From contig CAZAJF010000024.1 in assembly GCA_964485395.1 (NCBI GenBank), positions 1 through 64,000 of the forward strand: a stretch of DNA of 64,000 bases, read 5' to 3'. Both the position numbers and the translations under genes were made by a program. Every line of letters starts with the position of its first letter. Within the stretch, counting starts at the first letter, position 1. Source of the DNA: JANNSO01 sp964485395 (GTDB lineage: Bacteria; Spirochaetota; Spirochaetia; Treponematales; UBA12059). Of this stretch, positions 1 to 7,602 are shown one piece after another. The notes beneath the pieces were generated by a model. That model was not told where the DNA came from and did not search any database. It saw only the letters and a list, made by a program, of their open reading frames with translations.

Positions 1-1713
1 TATCGCCGGGGCAAGGCAAGCGTAATCCACTTCAACCGTGTCGTCGGTCTTGAAATCCCTGCCGTACTGCGCTTTTTGCAGGGAGCTTATCGCCGCCATC
101 CGCCGATTGTCGAACAGCACGATCATTCCCCTGAGCCCGTGCTGGACGGCGTCCACTAGTATCTGCGGGTTCATGAGGAAGCTGCCGTCTCCGGTGAAGG
201 CCATCGGGTAGGCGGGATTTTTGGCGAAGGCCGATGCCAATATGGCGCTGCAGGCGAAGCCCATGTAGGACGCCCCCGTGTCGGTGAACGTCCGGCCGGG
301 CTTTTCGTCCTCCACGAGCTGGAAACCGTTTGCCTGCACGTCTCCCGCGTCGAAATACTTTATTGCGTCCACCGAGCGGGCGAAATCCGCGGCAGCCCCG
401 ATGGCCACGGGTTCCGTCATTACGCGGATTCCGAATTTCTGGTCCGGCAGCGATTCTGTGCCTCGGCGTAAAGTAAGGAAATTATCCCATTGCGTCCGCA
501 GCGCGCGGCATTCCACGTACCAGGGGCTGTGACTACCACTATTCGGGTTTCCATTGTACACGCCGGCCTTGCGCAGCGCCGCGACGAGTTTTTCGAGCAC
601 GGCGCCTGAGTCTCCCACCAGCGCGAGGCTGCCGTTGTAGTGGGCGGCGTCGTCGTGGCTGGTATTGATGCCGATGAAGCGCTTGGCGTTTTTCCAGGCG
701 GTGCCCGAGGAATCCCATTGGCAGACCGACCGCGCCCCTATGGTTACGACGAGATCCGCCTCGGCCATTGCGGCATTGCCGCAGGGCGATCCTTTGGATC
801 CGCCTACTGTCATGTTGCGCGGATGCGAGCCGGGCAATATGCCTACGGCGGACGGGCCGTGCACGTATGCCCCGTCTACCCGATCCAGGAATTCTCCGAG
901 CAGGGCCGCATCGAGCGAGCGGGCGCCGTTGCCGGTTTTTACCGTTACTTTGCGCGCGGCGCTTAAAAGCCTAACGGCTTCCAGGAAAGGCGCATCGTCG
1001 GCGGGCGCGGCCCTGAAAAAATCCGGCCGAACCGGTAATTCATTTATATTGAAATTTTGCATCATATGCGCTTGCTCGTTCATGGGCAGCAGCAGGAAAA
1101 AAGGTTGGGCCCGAATGGGGCTGAACACGGTAGCGGCAGCTTTCTTGAGGGCCGCGCCGAGCGCCTGACCCGTATGCAGGCTGTAGGCGCCGCCCATCGC
1201 GCTCGCGAGCTTCAGGAATGCGGATTGCCCCCGGCCCGGTATCTGCTGCATGTTGAAGCCTTCGTCGTGCGTGGTCTCGTCGCCGAAGAGGTAATAGAGA
1301 CCGATGCCGTTGGACGATGGCGTAAGCGACGCCGACAGGGCCTGCAGGGCGCCCGGGCCTATCGACGTAAACACGGCCGCAGTCTCGCCGTACTGCCACT
1401 TAAGGGCAGTGGCGGCATGGGACGCCTCGATTTCGCTGCGTACGTTGAATATGCGCACGAGGCCTGCTTCTTCGTAAACCCGGAGTGCGTCTCCCACGTC
1501 CGTCATGCCGTGCCCGAAAATACCGATGTAGGTGCTTACTCCCTGGCGGAGAAGTCCGAGTACGAGCGCTTCGCTCACGCTGAGATCCTGCGCGGCCGGC
1601 AGGCTTCCCGAGGCAAGGGCTTTTTCGATTCCGCCCGCTAAGTGTATCGCCGACGCGCGCGCGCGACGCGAAACCTCGCGATCGCTTGATATTTTCTGGT
1701 TTTCCGCCGTCAT
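1..1713 (-). CDS. ThDP-dependent enzyme, IolD/acetolactate-synthase-like (C-terminus cut by window edge)
   Basis: The reading frame is open from the ATG at 1713 to position 1, giving 571 codons, so the C-terminus lies outside the window. Near residue 94 is the cofactor-activating glutamate context RSEIEASHAA, which aligns with the RHEQxxxHxA motif of acetolactate-synthase-fold enzymes. Near residue 508 is the ThDP/Mg motif GDGSF, followed about 25 residues on by LFDNRR. The SLQ that follows recalls the NNLQ segment of IolD (trihydroxycyclohexanedione hydrolase). The start overlaps the stop of the RpiB-like gene by ATGA, so it is the last visible gene of a transketolase operon. It probably cleaves or condenses a 2-keto sugar or cyclic diketone (inference). 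An ordinary acetolactate synthase is less likely because no small subunit or branched-chain gene is nearby. Confidence 0.8.
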   Translation of the reverse strand, partial: MTAENQKISSDREVSRRARASAIHLAGGIEKALASGSLPAAQDLSVSEALVLGLLRQGVSTYIGIFGHGMTDVGDALRVYEEAGLVRIFNVRSEIEASHAATALKWQYGETAAVFTSIGPGALQALSASLTPSSNGIGLYYLFGDETTHDEGFNMQQIPGRGQSAFLKLASAMGGAYSLHTGQALGAALKKAAATVFSPIRAQPFFLLLPMNEQAHMMQNFNINELPVRPDFFRAAPADDAPFLEAVRLLSAARKVTVKTGNGARSLDAALLGEFLDRVDGAYVHGPSAVGILPGSHPRNMTVGGSKGSPCGNAAMAEADLVVTIGARSVCQWDSSGTAWKNAKRFIGINTSHDDAAHYNGSLALVGDSGAVLEKLVAALRKAGVYNGNPNSGSHSPWYVECRALRTQWDNFLTLRRGTESLPDQKFGIRVMTEPVAIGAAADFARSVDAIKYFDAGDVQANGFQLVEDEKPGRTFTDTGASYMGFACSAILASAFAKNPAYPMAFTGDGSFLMNPQILVDAVQHGLRGMIVLFDNRRMAAISSLQKAQYGRDFKTDDTVEVDYACLAPAI

Positions 1714-2342
1714 GGCCGCATCCGGGACTCGAGGGCGGCCAGAAGCGGGGCGTCGTCGATGTGTGAAGAAAAAATAATATCGCGAATTCCGGGGTACGAG
1801 AGGGCGGGAATCGCCGCCTGGTCGGGGAGGGCTGCCACGATCTCGGCCATGCCGCGGTGGGCAAGCCGCGAGATTCCGGCAAGGAGCTCGCGGGCGACGC
1901 GCTGAGGTTCCTTGCGGTGCGCAGGGTATCCTTCCGAGCGCTCGGGCGTAAAGAGATTGTCGAAGATAAGGCGAAGGTTCACGTCGCCGGCCCAGCCGTA
2001 GCCCTGGTTCAAGGCCAGGCTTACGCAGTTGCCGCCGTTGATGCGCGCGAACAGCCAGGCGTCCAGGGGCGTCAGGATATGGCCGCAGCAGACCCCCGGG
2101 TACTGCAGCGCGGAGTTGAGGAACCCTTGGCCGGTGCCGCAGCCTCCCACCACGAAGTCCGCGCGCCCCAGTTCCAGGAGCAGAGCCCCGATGAACCCCG
2201 TGTGAATATACGATAACTCAGGCGCTTCGCCCGATTTTTTCATGCCGCAGTTTATGAGTTCATGGCCCCGGCCTTCCAGCGCGCGCACCATGTCGGCGTT
2301 GCGGTCCGCCGCGCTCGTTTCACTGATGATCGCTATTTTCAT
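1710..2342 (-). CDS. RpiB/LacA/LacB-family sugar-phosphate isomerase
   Basis: The protein has 210 residues and starts MKIAIISETSAADRN. A longer in-frame extension upstream lies inside the neighbouring transketolase gene and is rejected because the ATG at 2342 forms an ATGA overlap with that gene's stop. The segment DFVVGGCGTGQGFLNSALQYPG carries the GCGTGxG anion-binding loop typical of RpiB/LacAB isomerases, with the usual cysteine. The family interconverts aldose and ketose phosphates of four to six carbons. It is longer than classical RpiB (about 150 residues), with a C-terminal extension, as in isomerases of specialised pentose or tetrose pathways. Between two transketolase halves and a ThDP enzyme it probably prepares a phosphorylated sugar for ketol transfer; the substrate cannot be read from sequence. 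Confidence 0.8.
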   Translation of the reverse strand: MKIAIISETSAADRNADMVRALEGRGHELINCGMKKSGEAPELSYIHTGFIGALLLELGRADFVVGGCGTGQGFLNSALQYPGVCCGHILTPLDAWLFARINGGNCVSLALNQGYGWAGDVNLRLIFDNLFTPERSEGYPAHRKEPQRVARELLAGISRLAHRGMAEIVAALPDQAAIPALSYPGIRDIIFSSHIDDAPLLAALESRMRP

Positions 2343-3301
2343 GCGCGTATCCTTTCCTGACGGTTTTTTTCGCCCAGCAGCCTCATCGCGGCTCCCGCGA
2401 TTCCCTCGGGGTCCAGGCCGTGCTTCGAAAATATCCGGTCGTCGTCGCCGGACTCGAGGAAGATATCGGGGAAACCGAGGCGCGTCACGGGGCACGGCGC
2501 CTCCTCGGCCAGCGCTTCGCAGACGGCGGAGCCGAAACCGGCCACCCTCGAGTGGTTCTCCACCGTTACGACGCGTCCGCATTCGCGTGATGCTTTTATA
2601 ATGGCTTCCGCATCCAGCGGCTTTACCGTTCCGAAGTGCAGGACGCGCGCTTGTATTCCGTCCGCGGCCAGGATCCGCGCTGCCTCGAGGGCGCGGTGGC
2701 TCATCATCCCTTCCGATAGAATTGCGACGTCGTTTCCGGCCGCCAGTTCCACCGCCTTGCCGATGACGGGATTATAATCCGCACCGAACAGGGATGGAAG
2801 CTCGCAGCGCATGGTGCGCAGGTATACGGGCCCTTCCGTGCGCATGGCCAGAAAGGTCATGGCCCGGGTCTCGGCGGCATCGGCCGGCGTCATCACGACC
2901 ATGTTGGGCATCGTGCGCATGATGGCCAGGTCTTCTATGGAAGAATGCGTGGCGCCGCCCCTGCCCGAAGGCAAGCCGCCGTAGGAACCGTTGAGTTTTA
3001 CGTTGAGCCTGGCGTGGGCAACCGATACGCGTATCTGGTCGCAGGCGCGCGTAGCCAGGAATACGGCGAAAGCAGACACCCAGGGAACGAGTCCGCAGCC
3101 GGCCATTCCCGCCGCCACGCCGACCGCGTTGGCCTCGGCGATTCCCATGGCGTGGAAACGGTCGGGGAAGGCAGCCCGGAACAAGGACGTCTGCGTGGAC
3201 GTGCAGACATCCGGATCCAGAACGACCATGTCGGGATACTTTTCCGCCAGTTCCACGAGAGCCTTGCCGAAGGCCGTGCGCGGGGCTAGTGCTTGGCTCA
3301 T
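2339..3301 (-). CDS. Transketolase, C-terminal subunit (split type)
   Basis: This 320-residue protein contains the pyrimidine-binding and C-terminal domains of transketolase. It opens with RTAFGKALVELAEKYPDMVVLDPDV, followed by HAMGIAEANAVGVAAGMA with the ThDP-activating glutamate of GIAEAN, and GGATHSSIEDLAIMR, the conserved THSSIED segment. A transketolase C-like Rossmann fold follows (DVAILSEG, VVTVENHSRVAGFG). Split transketolases of this kind are common in specialised sugar operons, and the partner is the next gene upstream. Its start overlaps the partner's stop by ATGA and its stop overlaps the start of the isomerase by ATGA, indicating translational coupling. Reaction: transfer of a two-carbon ketol unit between sugar phosphates in the cytoplasm. 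Confidence 0.9.
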   Translation of the reverse strand: MSQALAPRTAFGKALVELAEKYPDMVVLDPDVCTSTQTSLFRAAFPDRFHAMGIAEANAVGVAAGMAGCGLVPWVSAFAVFLATRACDQIRVSVAHARLNVKLNGSYGGLPSGRGGATHSSIEDLAIMRTMPNMVVMTPADAAETRAMTFLAMRTEGPVYLRTMRCELPSLFGADYNPVIGKAVELAAGNDVAILSEGMMSHRALEAARILAADGIQARVLHFGTVKPLDAEAIIKASRECGRVVTVENHSRVAGFGSAVCEALAEEAPCPVTRLGFPDIFLESGDDDRIFSKHGLDPEGIAGAAMRLLGEKNRQERIRA

Positions 3302-4143
3302 GTCGCCGCTCCGATCTCTTCTATCGCCAGCGCGTATTCAAGGTCGTTTGGCGCCTTGCCGTGCCACTCGCAGCGCCCCTCCATGAAAGACACGCCTTTT
3401 CCCTTGACTGTTTTGGCTATTACCGCGACCGGGCCCCGGGCTGAGGTTTCCCGCGCCTCTGCGAGCGTCCTGGTAAGAGCGGCCATATCGTGGCCGTCCA
3501 CGGTTAAACACTCCCAGCCGAACGACTTCCATTTTTCCGCCAGCGAATCCGCCTGTACCGCGGCAGTCGTCGGGGAGGCGAGCTGCACCCCGTTGCAGTC
3601 GATTATCGATATGATGAAAGGCACAGCCCGGTCGCCCGCGTAGAGCGCGGCTTCCCATACTTGGCCTTCCTCCAGTTCCCCGTCTCCCATGAGCACGAAT
3701 GTCCTGAAGGACTTAAGCTCAGGCTTCCTGGCTGCGGCGAGGGCCATGCCGATTCCACAGGAAAGCCCCTGGCCCAGTGAACCTGAGGACATATCCACGC
3801 CCGGGGTTTTATGCATATCCGGATGCGCCTGCAGGATCGTTCCCAGTTCATCGAAGGTTGTAAGGGTTTCAATGGGAAAATACGAGCGCAAGGCCAATGC
3901 CGAATAATAACCCGGTGTCGCGTGGCCCTTGGATAGAATAAAACGGTCGCGGTCCGGCTTGTGGGGATGCTGCGGGTCTATGCCCTGCATCACGCCAAAA
4001 TAAAGCGCGGTGAGGATGTCGGCTTCGGAAAGCGAGCCTCCCGTGTGCCCCATCCCGGCCCGGTGGGTCGTATCGAGGATAAGGCGCCGTATGGTTTGCG
4101 CTTTTTGCTTTAGCTCGTTCAAGGAAAGTTGACTCGCGCTCAT
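3298..4143 (-). CDS. Transketolase, N-terminal subunit (split type)
   Basis: The chosen start is ATG 4143 (MSASQLSLNELK), because GGAG lies seven bases upstream at 4151-4154; a longer in-frame start at 4173 would sit inside the -10 promoter element. The 281-residue product carries the ThDP-binding half of transketolase: HRAGMGHTGGSLSEADILTALYF, ILSKGHATPGYYSAL, the GDGELEEGQVWEAALYAG metal/pyrophosphate motif near residue 155, and DCNGVQL. It pairs with the following gene to form one active site. It is first in the operon and directly downstream of a TTGACA/TACAAT promoter under likely IclR control. Split transketolases of this shape also act in apiose/apulose and similar side pathways; that parallel is suggestive only. 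Confidence 0.9.
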   Translation of the reverse strand: MSASQLSLNELKQKAQTIRRLILDTTHRAGMGHTGGSLSEADILTALYFGVMQGIDPQHPHKPDRDRFILSKGHATPGYYSALALRSYFPIETLTTFDELGTILQAHPDMHKTPGVDMSSGSLGQGLSCGIGMALAAARKPELKSFRTFVLMGDGELEEGQVWEAALYAGDRAVPFIISIIDCNGVQLASPTTAAVQADSLAEKWKSFGWECLTVDGHDMAALTRTLAEARETSARGPVAVIAKTVKGKGVSFMEGRCEWHGKAPNDLEYALAIEEIGAAT

Positions 4144-4164
4144 TAACGATCTCCAATATTGCGT

Positions 4165-4193
4165 ATTGTACAAAGCAATTGCGTATTTGTCAA
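4165..4193 (-). promoter_or_regulatory. Sigma-70 promoter of the transketolase operon
   Basis: On the minus strand TTGACA (4188-4193) is followed after exactly 17 bases by TACAAT (4165-4170). Transcription would start near 4158, about 15 bases before the ATG at 4143. This is one of the best promoter matches in the window. Confidence 0.8.
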
Positions 4194-4200
4194 CAAATAC
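4183..4200. promoter_or_regulatory. Palindromic operator, probable IclR site
   Basis: GTATTTGT-CA-ACAAATAC is a perfect 8-2-8 inverted repeat that overlaps the -35 element of the minus-strand promoter. Next to it is a direct repeat, ATTGCGTATT-GT at 4158 and ATTGCGTATTTGT at 4178, offset by exactly 20 bases (two helical turns). It lies between an operon and its divergent IclR gene, the usual position for the regulator's site. Occupancy of the -35 suggests repression. Confidence 0.65.
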
Positions 4201-4246
4201 TAGCGGACAGCTTGATTTTTTACATATCCAGGTTTATAGTCGGCTC

Positions 4247-5029
4247 ATGGCAAAAAAAGAAGGCGCGATGATACAGTCAGTGGAGCGTGCGCTCAGTCTC
4301 CTTGCGCGCATCGCGGACCACCCGGAAGCCAAATACAGCCTCACCGAACTTACGGAGTTCATGGAGCTGGACAAGAGCTCGGTTTTTCGCCTTCTTACCA
4401 CATTGCAGAAATTCAACCTGGTTCGCCAGGAAGAAAACCGCAAAACCTACCAGCTCGGCTACGGCATTTATTCGCTTGCCGGCGCCCTCCACGAGCAGCT
4501 CAAGCTTACCGAGATATGTTCCCCCGCGCTGAAGGCATTGGTGTTGGCCACCAAGGAAAACGCTCATCTGGCGGTGCGCTCGGGTCTTCGCGCGGTATTC
4601 ATCGACCGGGAACGCGCCACCAAGACCATCGCGGCCAATACCGATATCGGCGACACCGAGGAACTCTACTGCACCGCGGTAGGCAAATGTCTCGTATGCG
4701 GCATGAATCCCGCAGAATTGTCCCTGCTTTTCGGCGGCGCTGAACTGACGCGTTATACAAATAAAACCATCGTTGAAATCGGCGCGCTTTCGCGTGAAAT
4801 CGCCTTGGTCGCCGACAGGGGCTACGCGGTAGACGACGGCGAGTACGAGAGCGGCGTCGTCTGCATCGCCGCCCCCGTATACAACTTCGAGAATAAAATT
4901 GAGGCTTCCGTAGGGATCTCCGGTCCACGCGAGCGCATGGAAAGCCAGTTCGACGCATTTACCGCGGCCGTAAAGGAAGCGGGACGGGACTTGAGCGCAC
5001 TGTTGGGTTCGGCGTCCAACGCGAGGTAG
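4247..5029 (+). CDS. IclR-family transcriptional regulator
   Basis: The 260-residue form starts at ATG 4247 (MAKKEGAMIQSVERAL); the longer upstream frame runs through the divergent promoter and is unlikely. IQSVERALSLLARIADHP is the typical IclR opening, followed by a winged HTH (YSLTELTEFMELDKSSVFRLLTTLQK) at about residues 25-60. The C-terminal effector domain shows CTAVGKCLVC, DRGYAVDDGEYESGVVCIAAPV and ASVGISGP, the standard IclR ligand-domain motifs. It is divergent from the transketolase operon across about 100 bases, so it very likely controls that operon in response to a pathway metabolite. Neither a strong ribosome-binding site nor an own promoter is obvious. Confidence 0.92.
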   Translation: MAKKEGAMIQSVERALSLLARIADHPEAKYSLTELTEFMELDKSSVFRLLTTLQKFNLVRQEENRKTYQLGYGIYSLAGALHEQLKLTEICSPALKALVLATKENAHLAVRSGLRAVFIDRERATKTIAANTDIGDTEELYCTAVGKCLVCGMNPAELSLLFGGAELTRYTNKTIVEIGALSREIALVADRGYAVDDGEYESGVVCIAAPVYNFENKIEASVGISGPRERMESQFDAFTAAVKEAGRDLSALLGSASNAR

Positions 5030-5141
5030 CTTTTCAATTGATTCTCGTCTTCAGGCGAGTGTTTTTTAGAACACTTCCGTCTTAAATAACTATTTTTTAA
5101 TAACCTCAAAAAATTGGTATTTTTATATTTCAGTGTTATCT

Positions 5142-5147
5142 TATAAT
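5142..5147 (+). promoter_or_regulatory. Possible -10 element for lipoprotein unit 1
   Basis: TATAAT lies 34 bases before the GTG start at 5181 in an A+T-rich stretch. There is no convincing -35 at 16-18 bases. The TGATATATCA palindrome seen before units 2 and 3 is absent here. A weak hairpin (AGTGTT/AACACT, 5058-5075) just upstream could end the IclR transcript. Confidence 0.4.
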
Positions 5148-5180
5148 CCCTAGGGTACTGACGAACACAAAGGATAGTAA

Positions 5181-7577
5181 GTGAAAACCAAAACTATTTC
5201 GAAGAATTCCAAAACGACGCAGCTGTTTTTATTCGGTGCCGTCGTTTTTGTTTTTGCAGGCATGTACGCATGCTCATCTCCCTTCAATGGAAGCGGTAGA
5301 AACAGCTCGGTGCAGGTCAGCATACGTATTCCTGCGGTCGATAGAATAATCAATCAGAATGCCGGCGGGCGTTTCATACATCCGGACACTAAATACCTTG
5401 TCGTCTCGCTTTCCGGCGAAGGCATGGAAACGGTCAGCGAAGACGCAACGGTAGCCGTCTGGGCCGATAGGTATACGATAAAGGTGCTCGACGTTCCGCC
5501 AGGAGACAATCGTACCATTACCGTGTCATTATATGATGCGCCTGGCGAAGGCAAAATACTTCTCGCCGAGGGCACCACCACGATGAAAGTGCTGGCCGAC
5601 GCGGTAAACAGCGTCTCGGTTACCGCCGTGCCCAAGAACGCCGTCGCGCTAACCCTGGAAGTCGCAGCCACTCTTCCCGCAGGCTCCGGCGGTAAGACCT
5701 TCGTATATTATGCGGAGGTTCCCGTTGACCGCACATTCAGCGTCGCCCTGAGCGAAGCATCCATAGTGCCGACTCTATACAACGCCGGCGGCACCAATAT
5801 TGAGGGTACGAGTACCGGCTCCGGCGTCGTCGTTTGCAAAGCCGCTGCGGCCGGAGTGTATTATGCGGTAGTAACCATACCCGCCGCTTTTACCGACAGT
5901 TCCACGATTACGATTTCCCTGGTAAGCAACGCTCGCGAGATAACGGCCTTCGGTTTTTCCGCTCCCGTCTCTGTCGGCGTAATTACCGGCACGAATATCG
6001 CCGTAACTCTGCCGTTTGGCACCAGCGACGTTAGCGCTTTAATACCGACTATTACCCATTCGGGTGTAGGCCTAAGCCCTGCCTCGGGAGTTGCCCGGGA
6101 TTTTAGCGCTCCTGTCGATTATACGGTTACGGCCGCCGACGGTTCTACGCAGGTTTATACGGTAACGGTAACGGTGAGCACAATTACTCCTCCCGAATAC
6201 TCCGTGACGATAAGTCCCGTTTTCAGCAATGCAGCCAACAAGACCCTCGTCTTTACGCCTTCCGTCGTTTCCATGGCAGCCGGAACCACACTTTCCATAA
6301 GTACGGGCAATGCCCAATTAGCTTCGCTGAGCGGCTGGAAATGGTATGTGGACGGTACTCAAACAGCCGGTGCGACTACTTCAGCTTTTAGTTTCGACGG
6401 CAATCTATATACCGCCGGGACCACGCACATAATCAGCGCGTCGGTATCGGAAAGCGGCATTCTGTATTCCGGTTCGCTCTCGGTGAGCATTTTAGCCGCG
6501 GCGGCTACCACCTATTCCGTAACCTACAGCAGCCAATTTGCAGACGGCGGCGACGTTCCCATCGATGCCGGTCAATACGCATCAGGCAGCAGCGTAACGG
6601 TATTGGGTAACAGCGCGGCTATTCCGCTTAGGCGGGCCAATTCCACGTTCGTGGGTTGGACGGATAATGCGGCCGGCACGGGAACCGTGTACGGGCCGGG
6701 TAAAACCGTAAGCTATACGATAAGCTCCGATATTGTATTTTATCCGAAGTGGTATGTAGACGTGGTTTCTCCCACTGTCGGCGTTCTAAAATATGTGCCT
6801 GCCGGCTTGTTCCAGCGCGACGCGAATCCCGCGAATATCAGCAGGGTGTCCGCATCGTTCCATATGAGTGCCTACGAGATAACCAGGGCCCAGTTTTACA
6901 AGGTAATGGGCGGCGATTTCAGCGATCCGGCATATTCTCCGGATGACAGCCATCCGGTCCAGAATCTCAACTGGTACCACGCCATAACCTTTTGCAATAA
7001 ATTGAGCCTTGCCGAAGGGCTCACCCCGGTATACAGCGTTGCAGGCGTCGATTTTTCCAATCAGAATTATGAGACTGTCCCACAGGTAGACGATGTCGAT
7101 TGGAATGCGGCAGTAGCCACCTGGACCAACAACGGCTACCGCCTGCCCACAGAGATGGAATGGATGTGGGCGGCCATGGGCGCATCGTCCGGTTCCGGTT
7201 ATGCCGCCCCTGTTTATTTGACCGGCTATGCCAAGCCTTTCGCGGGAAGCACGGGATCGAATTCAATCGACAATTATGCGGTCTACGGTTCTCTCTTGAC
7301 CAACCCGGCTGGCAGTAAATTACCCAATGAGCTTGGACTCTACGACATGAGCGGCAATGTCTGGGAGTGGTGCTGGGACAAGTATGACGCGTATCCGAGC
7401 GGTGTGCTTACTTCCGACGCCGCCGATGGCTCCGGCAGAGGTGCGGCAGCCGGCAATCCAGTACTTAGAGGCGGAGGCTTTAATAGTGACGTCTCGCAAC
7501 TTCCGCCTGCGACTCGTGCAAGTAACCTTTCTTATTTCCAGGATCCTCATTTCGGATTCCGCGTCGTACGCAACTGA
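5181..7577 (+). CDS. Type-A modular surface lipoprotein (unit 1) with FGE-like C-terminus
   Basis: GTG start with AGGA a few bases upstream; 798 residues. A hydrophobic signal ends in GMYAC, so Cys31 is the likely lipidation site. The N-terminal part (to about 235) is a beta-rich domain shared with units 2 and 3 (GGRFIHPDTKYLVVSLSGEGM, IKVLDVPPG). Residues about 250-335 form a DUF5018-type Ig-like domain (LSPASGVARDF, YTVTAADGSTQVYTVTV). About 340-435 is an unassigned beta domain with WKWYVDG. About 440-525 is an InlB/Flg_new repeat (YSVTYSSQFADGG, FVGWTDN). From 530 on is an FGE/SUMF1 fold (YRLPTEMEWMWAAMGA, LGLYDMSGNVWEWCWDK, FGFRVVRN). The RGGGF segment lacks the two cysteines of active FGE, so this is probably a non-catalytic C-type-lectin-like binding module on the cell surface. 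The type-B gene follows after 25 bases. Confidence 0.85.
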   Translation: MKTKTISKNSKTTQLFLFGAVVFVFAGMYACSSPFNGSGRNSSVQVSIRIPAVDRIINQNAGGRFIHPDTKYLVVSLSGEGMETVSEDATVAVWADRYTIKVLDVPPGDNRTITVSLYDAPGEGKILLAEGTTTMKVLADAVNSVSVTAVPKNAVALTLEVAATLPAGSGGKTFVYYAEVPVDRTFSVALSEASIVPTLYNAGGTNIEGTSTGSGVVVCKAAAAGVYYAVVTIPAAFTDSSTITISLVSNAREITAFGFSAPVSVGVITGTNIAVTLPFGTSDVSALIPTITHSGVGLSPASGVARDFSAPVDYTVTAADGSTQVYTVTVTVSTITPPEYSVTISPVFSNAANKTLVFTPSVVSMAAGTTLSISTGNAQLASLSGWKWYVDGTQTAGATTSAFSFDGNLYTAGTTHIISASVSESGILYSGSLSVSILAAAATTYSVTYSSQFADGGDVPIDAGQYASGSSVTVLGNSAAIPLRRANSTFVGWTDNAAGTGTVYGPGKTVSYTISSDIVFYPKWYVDVVSPTVGVLKYVPAGLFQRDANPANISRVSASFHMSAYEITRAQFYKVMGGDFSDPAYSPDDSHPVQNLNWYHAITFCNKLSLAEGLTPVYSVAGVDFSNQNYETVPQVDDVDWNAAVATWTNNGYRLPTEMEWMWAAMGASSGSGYAAPVYLTGYAKPFAGSTGSNSIDNYAVYGSLLTNPAGSKLPNELGLYDMSGNVWEWCWDKYDAYPSGVLTSDAADGSGRGAAAGNPVLRGGGFNSDVSQLPPATRASNLSYFQDPHFGFRVVRN

Positions 7578-7602
7578 AATGCAAAGTTTAAAGAGGTGTG
7601 CC

